Source: Mariniblastus fucicola
GTDB lineage: Bacteria; Planctomycetota; Planctomycetia; Pirellulales; Pirellulaceae
Direction: 5' to 3'
Length of the DNA stretch: 64,000 bases
NCBI RefSeq assembly: GCF_008087665.1
Contig: NZ_CP042912.1
Location: forward strand, 4,526,001 to 4,590,000
The stretch's first letter is position 1, and each line of letters starts with the position of its first letter. The position numbers were made by a program, and so were the translations under genes. The notes under the pieces were generated by a model that saw only the letters and a list, made by a program, of their open reading frames with translations, did no database searches and had not been told where the DNA came from. Of the stretch, positions 54,865 to 62,876 are shown in pieces.

Positions 54865-55085
54865 GGCCGTGCCGGTTGAGTTGCGAAAAGAGCCCTTCGT
54901 TTGCATTTCATCGACGCCACTAATTGGAGAAATCCGCTTTTCCCGAACGCCTGGCAGGGTTTGGCGACCAGGACAACTTGACGCAACCGTCAGAGTCGCT
55001 CATTTGGGTTGGCTCGCCACGGGCAGTACGGTTAAGTTGGTAAACCAGTCCGCTACCGACAATGATCCCGGAATTAGCCAACTCA

Positions 55086-55895
55086 ATGTCCCAACGCCGA
55101 AAACGCATCGGAGCTGTTTCTTACCTCAACACCAAACCGTTGGTGTCGGGGCTGGACATGGTCAACGACCGTTATGAACTGGTATTCGATCTGCCCAGTC
55201 GCCTCGCCGACCGGCTTGCCAGCGGAGAGTTGGACGTGGCTCTGATCCCATCGGTTGAAGCGACGCTGAATCCGGACTATCGAATCGTGTCAGACGCTTG
55301 CATTGGATGCCGCGGACCGGTGTGGAGTGTCAAGCTGCTGTCGAAAGTTCCGCCTGAACAAATCAGGACCCTGGCTTTGGACGAAGGTTCCCGAACCAGC
55401 CGCGCGTTGAGTCGTGTGATTTTGGCGAACAAGTTTCATTGCCAACCGGCGCTGTCGAATTTGTCGATGGAAGCCGAATGGCGCAATTCACCGACCGACG
55501 CGGTTTTGATTATTGGTGATCGCGCCATGAATCTCGACCGGGGCGATTTCGAACACGAATGGGATCTGGGCGAAGTCTGGAACAAGTGGACGGGATTGCC
55601 ATTCGTTTTCGCGATGTGGGTTGCTCGTGAAGCAGATCAACTGGACTTTCTCGCAGAGCTACTTTCCGGTGCTCGCGACCACGGCTTGCAGCAACTGGAC
55701 AAGCTTGCCGCAGAAAACCACGCCGCCTACGGTCTCAGTGAACAGCAGTGCGAGGACTATCTGAAAAACCGACTCCATTTCTGGCTCGGCGCCGACGAAA
55801 AAAGAGCGCTCTGCCTGTTTTTTGAATATGCTTCCGGGCTATCGATCGTTCCCCAAAACACAGAACTTGAATTCCATGACTGCCAAACTGCATAG
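55086..55895 (+). CDS. mqnA: Chorismate dehydratase (futalosine pathway)
   Basis: A 269-residue cytosolic enzyme of the periplasmic-binding-protein-like fold that dehydrates chorismate to 3-enolpyruvylbenzoate, the first step of futalosine-type menaquinone synthesis. Family marks are IGAVSYLNTKPLV at the N-terminus, DVALIPSVEA, RTLALDEGSRTSRALSRVIL and GDRAMN, and LGEVWNKWTGLPFVFAMWVAR near the middle. The longer frame starts at an ATG at 55062; the ATG at 55086 is preferred because the conserved part begins soon after. mqnC overlaps its end by 20 bases. Confidence 0.9.
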   Translation: MSQRRKRIGAVSYLNTKPLVSGLDMVNDRYELVFDLPSRLADRLASGELDVALIPSVEATLNPDYRIVSDACIGCRGPVWSVKLLSKVPPEQIRTLALDEGSRTSRALSRVILANKFHCQPALSNLSMEAEWRNSPTDAVLIIGDRAMNLDRGDFEHEWDLGEVWNKWTGLPFVFAMWVAREADQLDFLAELLSGARDHGLQQLDKLAAENHAAYGLSEQQCEDYLKNRLHFWLGADEKRALCLFFEYASGLSIVPQNTELEFHDCQTA

Positions 55896-57042
55896 CAACA
55901 TTCTGTCGAAAGCCGTCGCTGGCGAACGCTTGACCTTCGAAGACGGTCTCGCGTTGACCACTTGCGATGATCTGGCCGCACTCGGTTCGGCTGCCAATGC
56001 CGTGACGCGACGTTTGCACCCCGAAAACTATCGCACGTACAACATCGACCGAAACATTAACTACACCAACGTCTGCACCGCGGTTTGCGATTTCTGTGCT
56101 TTCTATCGTGGCCCGAAAAGCGACGAGGGCTACGTGCTGCCGCGGGAAGTTCTGCTCAAGAAGATCGAGGAAACGGTGGCTCTGGGAGGCGACCAGATTT
56201 TGCTGCAGGGCGGCTTGCACCCAAAGTTTAAACTCGACTGGTACGAGGAAATGCTGGGCGACATCAAACAGCATTTCCCTCAAATTAACGTGCACGGATT
56301 TAGCCCGCCCGAAATTCACCACTTCACCAAAGTCAACAATCTTTCGCTGCACGACGTCCTGTCGCGACTGAAGGACGCTGGCCTGGGTTCGCTACCCGGC
56401 GGTGGTGCAGAGATTTTGGTTGATCGTGTTCGAGACGAAATCACACGCGGCAAAGTGATGACCGATGACTGGCTCAATGTGATGCGAGTCTGGCACCAAC
56501 TCGGTGGTCATAGCAGTGCGACGATGATGTTTGGCCATGCGGAAACGCTGGACGAAAGAATCCAGCATCTGCAGCGCGTTCGGGACTTACAGGACGAAAC
56601 TGGCGGATTCACGGCGTTCATCTGCTGGACGTTCCAACCCGACAATACGGAGATGTCCGAGTATCCTCCGGCCGGCTCATTTGAGTATCTGAAGATGCAG
56701 GCGATCGCCAGGCTGTTCCTCGACAACGTGCCTTCGATCCAGTCCAGCTGGGTGACTCAGGGGCTGAAAATCGGGCAACTGTCGCTCATGTTCGGAGCCA
56801 ACGATATGGGCAGTTTGATGATTGAGGAAAATGTCGTCGCGGAAGCCGGTACGGTCCACTATCTGACGCTGGACCAGATTCGCGAAGCAATCTCGGAGTT
56901 CGGCTTCGAGCCTCGACAGAGAGACGTGCACTATGAGCTTTTGCCTGAAGAGCATGAGAACCGTGCCGTCAACGCGAACCGAAAGTGGGTTTCGGATCGG
57001 GAAAAAGCGACGCCTGACGCCAGCGTTGTGCAGCTCGCGTAG
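55876..57042 (+). CDS. mqnC: Cyclic dehypoxanthinylfutalosine synthase
   Basis: A 388-residue radical SAM enzyme of the futalosine pathway; it cyclises dehypoxanthinylfutalosine. The cluster-binding cysteines are C67, C71 and C74 in CTAVCDFC, within the RNINYTNVC stretch that separates MqnC from MqnE. QILLQGGLHPKF and GFSPPEIHHF, LPGGGAEIL and SSWVTQG are also typical. The ATG at 55876 gives the usual N-terminus. It overlaps the end of mqnA by 20 bases, so the pair is one operon; mqnB, mqnD and mqnE are not in the window. Confidence 0.93.
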   Translation: MTAKLHSNILSKAVAGERLTFEDGLALTTCDDLAALGSAANAVTRRLHPENYRTYNIDRNINYTNVCTAVCDFCAFYRGPKSDEGYVLPREVLLKKIEETVALGGDQILLQGGLHPKFKLDWYEEMLGDIKQHFPQINVHGFSPPEIHHFTKVNNLSLHDVLSRLKDAGLGSLPGGGAEILVDRVRDEITRGKVMTDDWLNVMRVWHQLGGHSSATMMFGHAETLDERIQHLQRVRDLQDETGGFTAFICWTFQPDNTEMSEYPPAGSFEYLKMQAIARLFLDNVPSIQSSWVTQGLKIGQLSLMFGANDMGSLMIEENVVAEAGTVHYLTLDQIREAISEFGFEPRQRDVHYELLPEEHENRAVNANRKWVSDREKATPDASVVQLA

Positions 57043-57060
57043 CAAAGTCTCAGCCGCAGC

Positions 57061-57093
57061 TTGAGTCCGGTTGAGTCCGGATCACCTGGACTC
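57061..57093 (+). repeat. Tandem decamer with hairpin after mqnC
   Basis: TTGAGTCCGG occurs twice in a row (57061-57080). The second copy pairs with CCTGGACTC (57085-57093) to form GAGTCC-GG / CC-T-GGACTC with a one-base bulge and an ATCA loop. No T-tract follows, so this is at best a weak terminator of mqnC. Confidence 0.45.
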
Positions 57094-57216
57094 TGCCGCA
57101 ATCATTCAATTGTCAGTAAGGCGCTCGCCCCTTCAACAAGGGGATTCTAAGCCTCAATGTGTCCTGTCGGTGGAAAAGTACTCGACTTTACATTTGCGTT
57201 CCGCCGTTCAACGTTT

Positions 57217-57232
57217 GTTAATCCGTATTAAC
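57217..57232. promoter_or_regulatory. Palindromic operator-like site
   Basis: GTTAAT and ATTAAC face each other around CCGT, a perfect 6-bp inverted repeat, 58 bases ahead of the frameshifted PEP-CTERM gene. The size fits a dimeric regulator; no owner is known. Confidence 0.4.
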
Positions 57233-57289
57233 ATTAGCAGCCGGCAATCCCGCTAACCCTCACACATTGACACATTGAATGGAGTACGC

Positions 57290-58200
57290 ATGAACCGCAC
57301 CTGCCTCTTGGCGGCCTTGATTTTGGCTGTAGTAAACTTTGGACCCTCAACCCAAGCTGACGTAATTGACGATTTTGACACCGGTGCCACGGCGGTCGGA
57401 AACATCAACGGCGGCAACGGTGGCTGGAACGCTAAATGGGCATCTGGAACTGACCAACAGATCTCTACGTGAATACGGCGGGAATTGGCGTTGGTGGATC
57501 AAACGCACTCTCGCTGGACGTGATGACGGCTCAGCGATCCTACAACGCAATCAACCAGAATGGCCTGACCGCTGCTGCTGGTGCGGGGAATATCCTGACA
57601 CTGTCAGCCGATTTCCAGGTTTCGATTGGTGGCAATGCATTAGCTAACCAGAACAAAGCGTTTGCTGGACTTCAAATCAGCGACGACGACGACGTGTGGT
57701 GGAGCGGAACCAATCAGGGCGTCACCAAAACTGACTTTACGATTGCTCGTCGCGGTGCAAACGGCCAGATCTTTGGCATCAACGCACCGGGCGCTGCGAT
57801 CGACGGATGGCACAACGTTTCGAACTTTGGATTGGTCGATGGCGTGACTGCCGGAACGAGCGACTGGTTCAAGATGGAAATCGTTCTGACCGACAACGGA
57901 GCAACTTACGATGCCGACTACAACCTGTACGACGCTGGCGGATCCGTCATCCACACATACTCGGCGGCGACAACGTACGCTTCCGGAACAACGCTCTACG
58001 GCGGTTTCACGACCGGATACAATGACGTTGAAGATGGAGCAGGGACTCCTTTGGTAATCAACTCCGTCAACGACGTGACAGGCGTGTCGATCGACAACTT
58101 CTCATTCACCGGCCCCGCAGCCGTCCCTGAACCGACTTCGTTGTCTTTGCTTGCACTTGGTCTTCTCGGAACCGTCGCGTTTCGTCGCAGAAGCCTGTAG
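57290..58200 (+). pseudogene. PEP-CTERM protein gene interrupted by a frameshift
   Basis: The frame from ATG 57290 (GGAGT ribosome site) encodes a signal peptide (MNRTCLLAALILAVVNFG) and a mature start DVIDDFDTG, then stops at 57470-57472. The frame one base back continues from about 57454 to 58200 (NTAGIGVGGSNALSLDV and on) and ends in VPEPTSLSLL, a hydrophobic helix and RRRSL, the PEP-CTERM sorting signal. Joining them requires a minus-one shift between 57454 and 57469, as if one base were lost. No slippery heptamer is visible there, so programmed shifting is unlikely; mutation or a sequence error are the alternatives. If intact, it would be about 303 residues. The mature part resembles a beta-rich lectin/laminin-like fold. 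Confidence 0.75.
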
Positions 58201-58215
58201 TTGATATCATATTCA

Positions 58216-58247
58216 ATGGACGCATCCGGTTGATGCGTCCATTTTTT
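58216..58247 (+). terminator. Rho-independent terminator before the VCBS/ASPIC gene
   Basis: ATGGACGCATC and GATGCGTCCAT form an 11-bp perfect stem with a CGGTT loop, followed by six T residues. It ends 17 bases before the start codon of the next gene. Confidence 0.88.
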
Positions 58248-58264
58248 ATGCGCAAGATGTAGCC

Positions 58265-61200
58265 ATGACTGGTCGCACTCAATTCTTGCTTGTTACGCTT
58301 ACCTGCCTCGTAGCCGTTGCTACCGGCTGTTCCAAATCCGAAAAAGCGCCCGTCGAAGGCGAGCCCGAGAACGCTGTTCGCCAGCCGACGGTTGCGACAG
58401 ACGGGTTCGATCCGTTTCGTGATGGACTGCTTCGCCGCAAGCTTAATTCTGCCAATGCTTCAGCAGACAGCGCGAAGGCGAAAACACAATTTTCGTTGGT
58501 GCTCGATTCTGGAATCGAATTCACCAACACTTTCCCGCGAAACAAAAACAATCGCCTGATCGAAACCGGTTCTGGCGTCGCGATCGGGGACTACGACGGC
58601 GACGGAGAAGCCGACGTGTACCTGCTGGCTGCGGAGGGGCCCAACAAGCTGTACCGTGGATTGGGCGGATTCAAGTTCGAAGACGTGACAGCAACTGCGG
58701 GAGTCGATGGCTCAACGCTGGGTAACGACGCGTTGGCAGCCGGAGCCTCCTTCGCTGATGTCGACAATGACGGAGATCTGGATCTTTTTGTTTGCAACAT
58801 GGCCAGTGCGGACCTGCTCTACATCAACCAGGGCGACGGAACGTTCACTAACGAAGCGGCGCTGCGAGGGATTGGCAAAACCGGAGCCAGTAAAGTCGGC
58901 AGCTTTTGCGATTACGATCTGGACGGAGACCTCGACCTTTATGTCGTGACCTATCGCGACACCACAGACAGTCGCACACCTCAGACGATGACCATTGGAG
59001 ACCGCGTTTACATCCATCCCGACTATCGAAACGCGTTCGGATTCGTCGACGGCAAGATCAAGGAATCCGGGCAGAGTGATTTTTTGTTTCGCAACGACGG
59101 CGAAGGGTTCTTTACTGATGTGACTGCCGAAGCACAGATCATCGATCACGCGATGGGACTTTCGGCGACGTGGTTGGACTACAACGACGACGGTCTACCT
59201 GACCTCTACGTCGCCAACGACGCCTGGCAGTCTGACAGACTTTTCCAGAATCGGGGCAACGGAACTTTCGTTGACTCGCTTCCCTCCGTCACCCGACACA
59301 TGCCGTGGTTTTCGATGGGCAGCGACCAGGGAGACCTCAACAACGATGGCCATGTCGATTTGATGGTTGGCGAAATGTCACCCAGTTCCCATTTCCGTCA
59401 GATGCTGAATCGCGGCAACGTTGACGAGTCTGCCTGGTTTCTCGAATTTGGTGCTCCGCGACAGACCATGCGAAACGCAGTCTATTTGAATTCGGGATCT
59501 GGTCAGTTCATGGACGTTGGACAGATGACAGGTCTCTCCAGTACGAACTGGACCTGGGCAATGCGATTTGCGGACCTCAACAACGACGGGCGACTGGACG
59601 TGTTTGTCACCAACGGGCATGCTCGCGACAGCATGAATGCAGACATCGTCGGCAACTTGGCCAGGCTCAAAGATCAGGGAAAGATCGATAGTCTGTTGGA
59701 AGCAAGGAAAAACGTTCCGCCGTTGCGAGAGAAGAACATGGCGTTTGCAAACCGCGGAAACCTTGAGTTCGAAGATGCGTCGCAAAAATGGGGTTTGGAT
59801 CTGGAAGGCATCAGCCACGGGGTCGCAATGGCGGATCTGGATCACGATGGCGATCTGGATCTGGTCGTCAACAATTTTTACGAACCGGCATCTGTTTATC
59901 GCAATGACTCACAGGAAGGAAATCGGCTGACGCTGTCGCTGCGCAGCCCATCTGGTAACACGTTCGGCTATGGCGCCAAAGTTGAATTGTGGTGCGGTGG
60001 CCAACTTCAAACCAAACACCTGTCGCCTGTTCGCGGTTACCTTTCGTCAGATGAACCCGTGTTGCATTTTGGACTGGGAGCAGCCTCCACGGTTGATCGG
60101 ATGCGAATCACCTGGCCCGGAGGAAACGTTGAGGAGTTCGAACAGCTCGAAGCTGGGCAGCACTATCTGGCGATTGAAACCGCAACGCAATTGGATACTC
60201 CTGCAAAGCCAGAACAGCAGGTCGCAAATTTGGCGTTTTTGGAATCCGAAACGGGGCTGAAGGTTGAGTTCGAGCATCAGGACGGAAAACATGACGACTT
60301 CGCTCGGCAACCGTTGCTGCCCTATCACACGTCGCGAATGGGTCCGGGTATCGCGCTCGGTGACATCAACAACGACGGATTGTCTGACGTGTTCACTGGA
60401 AACGGCAACAATCGACCAGGCTCGCTGAGAGTCAACCGCGGTGCGACGATCTTTGAAGAAATCGATGGCCCGTGGGTGAAGCATTTTCTGCAGGACGACA
60501 TGGGAGTTCTCTTCTTTGACGCCGATGGCGATGGGGATCAGGACTTGCTGGTCACCAGCGGCGGTTCGGAGTACGAATTGGGGCACGAGCAGCTGCGCGA
60601 TCGGCTGTATTTGAACCAGCAAGGAGAAGTTTTCGATTACGCCGAACGATCGCTTCCGCGCACTGGCGTGAGCTCCAGCACCGCTGCGGCGTTGGACTTT
60701 GATCGCGACGGCGACCTCGATTTGATTGTTGGCTCGCGTTCGATCCCGCACAAATATCCGATTGCATCTCCGACCCGATTGTTGCGAAACGAACGAGGCA
60801 CATTTGTCGACGTCAGCTGGAAATCAGCCAAACCTCTGGCCACCGCGGGAATCGTGAACTCGGTCGTGTGTACCGATTTCAACGACGACGGCTGGCCTGA
60901 TCTTGTGTTGGCTACGGAATGGGGGCCGGTCCGATTTCTCCAGAACGACGACGGCAAGTTCCATGATGCGACTGAACGTCTGGGCGTCGCTCCTTTCACG
61001 GGCTGGTGGCGAGGCTTGGCCGCCGGTGATTTCGATAGCGATGGAGACCTCGATTTCGTGGCGACCAATCAGGGGCTGAACACGAAGTATCGAGCGGACT
61101 CGAACCACCCGATTCGTCTGTACTTCGGAGACTTTGACGATAGTGGCCGCATGGATTTAATTGAATCACATTTCGAAGGCGACACTGAATATCCGGTTCG

Positions 61201-62026
61201 CGGGCTGAAAAGCCTTTCGAACGCAATGCCGTTTGTCGGCCAGAAGTTTGAAAAGTTTGTGGACTTCGCGTCCGCTCCGCTCGCTGAGATCTACGACGTG
61301 GACGGACGGCAGTCTGCTTTCAAAGAAGCCAACTACTTGCAATCGTCGATCTTTTGGAATGACGGCAATTCATTTCGCGTCGAGCCGCTTCCCCGGATGG
61401 CTCAGACCAGCCCCGGTTTTGGAGTCGAGGTATTGGACTACGATTGCGATGGCGACATCGACATTTTGATCGCCAACAATTTCTTTGGAGCCCAGCCCGA
61501 AACTGGCCTGATGGATGGAGGACTGGGTGCATTGTTGGCCAACGATGGCGATGGGAAATTCAGCTTCGTTTGGCCTGGCGAAAGCGGTGTTTCGCTGGAG
61601 CAGGATTCAAGCGGACTGGCAGTGGCGGATCTCGATTTCGACGGCGACCTCGACGCAATCGTCTGTGTGCATTCCGGCAAAACACGAACGCTGATCAATC
61701 AAGCCAATCCGGAATCGTTCTGGAAGTTAACCATTTCAGGTGCGAAAGGTAACTCGCGTTCAATTGGCGCTCAGGTTACGGTCACGTTCGGCGATGGAAA
61801 AATTCAGCGCCACGAAGTTCGCGCTGGCGGCAGTTACCTGTCTCAGTCCGCGAGTGAAATCGTGGTCTATGCATCTGATGAAAATCCGATCTCCACGATT
61901 CGTGTTGCGTGGCCTACGGGCGAGATCGTTGAGTTGGGCAAAGAAGATTTGGCGAACGATGGTGAAATCACGATTGACATCACCGACGCGACTTCCGGCC
62001 AAAGCGATGACAGCGCAAAAAAATAA
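58265..62026 (+). CDS. Giant FG-GAP/VCBS and ASPIC/UnbV lipoprotein
   Basis: A 1253-residue exported protein. The signal peptide ends at VATGC, so Cys near residue 22 is probably lipidated. The mature part is built from many FG-GAP/VCBS-type beta-propeller blades with calcium-binding DxDxDG loops (DYDGDGEADVYLL, DVDNDGDLDLFV, DLNNDGRLDVFV, DFNDDGWPDLVL). Two UnbV/ASPIC domains follow blades: the first near residues 560-650 (YGAKVELWCGG, RITWPGGNVEEF) and one at the C-terminus (about 1160-1245, RVAWPTGEIVEL). This CRTAC1-like architecture is common in planctomycetes and is thought to bind surface polysaccharide or proteins. The start is ATG 58265 with a weak ribosome site, only 17 bases past a terminator. 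Confidence 0.93.
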   Translation: MTGRTQFLLVTLTCLVAVATGCSKSEKAPVEGEPENAVRQPTVATDGFDPFRDGLLRRKLNSANASADSAKAKTQFSLVLDSGIEFTNTFPRNKNNRLIETGSGVAIGDYDGDGEADVYLLAAEGPNKLYRGLGGFKFEDVTATAGVDGSTLGNDALAAGASFADVDNDGDLDLFVCNMASADLLYINQGDGTFTNEAALRGIGKTGASKVGSFCDYDLDGDLDLYVVTYRDTTDSRTPQTMTIGDRVYIHPDYRNAFGFVDGKIKESGQSDFLFRNDGEGFFTDVTAEAQIIDHAMGLSATWLDYNDDGLPDLYVANDAWQSDRLFQNRGNGTFVDSLPSVTRHMPWFSMGSDQGDLNNDGHVDLMVGEMSPSSHFRQMLNRGNVDESAWFLEFGAPRQTMRNAVYLNSGSGQFMDVGQMTGLSSTNWTWAMRFADLNNDGRLDVFVTNGHARDSMNADIVGNLARLKDQGKIDSLLEARKNVPPLREKNMAFANRGNLEFEDASQKWGLDLEGISHGVAMADLDHDGDLDLVVNNFYEPASVYRNDSQEGNRLTLSLRSPSGNTFGYGAKVELWCGGQLQTKHLSPVRGYLSSDEPVLHFGLGAASTVDRMRITWPGGNVEEFEQLEAGQHYLAIETATQLDTPAKPEQQVANLAFLESETGLKVEFEHQDGKHDDFARQPLLPYHTSRMGPGIALGDINNDGLSDVFTGNGNNRPGSLRVNRGATIFEEIDGPWVKHFLQDDMGVLFFDADGDGDQDLLVTSGGSEYELGHEQLRDRLYLNQQGEVFDYAERSLPRTGVSSSTAAALDFDRDGDLDLIVGSRSIPHKYPIASPTRLLRNERGTFVDVSWKSAKPLATAGIVNSVVCTDFNDDGWPDLVLATEWGPVRFLQNDDGKFHDATERLGVAPFTGWWRGLAAGDFDSDGDLDFVATNQGLNTKYRADSNHPIRLYFGDFDDSGRMDLIESHFEGDTEYPVRGLKSLSNAMPFVGQKFEKFVDFASAPLAEIYDVDGRQSAFKEANYLQSSIFWNDGNSFRVEPLPRMAQTSPGFGVEVLDYDCDGDIDILIANNFFGAQPETGLMDGGLGALLANDGDGKFSFVWPGESGVSLEQDSSGLAVADLDFDGDLDAIVCVHSGKTRTLINQANPESFWKLTISGAKGNSRSIGAQVTVTFGDGKIQRHEVRAGGSYLSQSASEIVVYASDENPISTIRVAWPTGEIVELGKEDLANDGEITIDITDATSGQSDDSAKK

Positions 62027-62092
62027 CGTGAAAGCGACAACAGATTTGCTTCTGTTTGCCGCCACCACGTTTGCTGACCGGAACGATGTGGA

Positions 62093-62551
62093 CTATTCGT
62101 CCTCAGCACGGAACCACGGAGTCAGTGCGACGTCATAGGCACAGAGTTCTGAATCGCTAAAGTACAAATCGATCTCCCGCTTCGAAGCTTCGACTCCATC
62201 GGACGCGTGAACCAGATTCATTTGACGGCTGCTGCTAAAGTCACCGCGGATGGTTCCGGGAGCGGCCTCAAGGCCGTTGGTGGCTCCCAGCATTTCACGC
62301 ACGACGCGGATCACGTCCAGTCCCTGAACGACCATCGCAACGACGGGGGCTCCGGTGATGAACGCTTCCAAACCTGGATACCAAGGTTTCTCACAATGCT
62401 CTGCATAGTGCTGTTTGGCCAGATCCGGTGAGATCTGAATGAGCTTCATGGCGACGATATCAATCGCCTTAGCTTCAAAACGCGAAATAATGGTTCCGAT
62501 CAGCCGTCGCTGGACGCAGTCGGGTTTGAGCAAAACAAGGGATCGTTCCAT
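62093..62551 (-). CDS. ndk: Nucleoside diphosphate kinase
   Basis: A 152-residue enzyme that equalises nucleoside triphosphate pools by ping-pong phosphate transfer. The phosphorylated His115 is in NLVHASDG, and MERSLVLLKPD is the family start. PGTIRGDF binds the phosphates. Length matches. It ends 67 bases from the convergent giant lipoprotein gene, and starts divergent from the 2-oxoacid oxidoreductase. Confidence 0.97.
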   Translation of the reverse strand: MERSLVLLKPDCVQRRLIGTIISRFEAKAIDIVAMKLIQISPDLAKQHYAEHCEKPWYPGLEAFITGAPVVAMVVQGLDVIRVVREMLGATNGLEAAPGTIRGDFSSSRQMNLVHASDGVEASKREIDLYFSDSELCAYDVALTPWFRAEDE

Positions 62552-62876
62552 TGGGATTTCGACCTGAAAGTTGGGTTTAAAGAGTTTGAAATTTAACGCG
62601 GGAGCGGGATTCTAGCAGAGAAATCCCCCTTCCGAAATTGGATGCTTAGGGTTTAATATAGCGTCAAAAGCCAGCTTCGGCGGACCACGGTGGCAAGCTT
62701 TCACTCACGAAACCTGCTCAAATGCCGCACCCTCTGAAATTGTTGCTGAACGAAACCTGCACTGGCCGCCGAATGCACTCTTGAGACCCTGGCTAATAAT
62801 TATCAATCCATGAGTCGCTTCGCGCACGAACTGTCTGCATTAAAGATCCCCCATTGGCTTTGTTGCCACCCAAACA
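62552..62876. other. Divergent noncoding region between ndk and korA
   Basis: 325 bases without a supported gene. AT-rich stretches (GGGTTTAATATAG, GGCTAATAATTATC) mark possible promoters on either strand but no clear box pair stands out, and there is no obvious terminator or hairpin. Confidence 0.45.
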
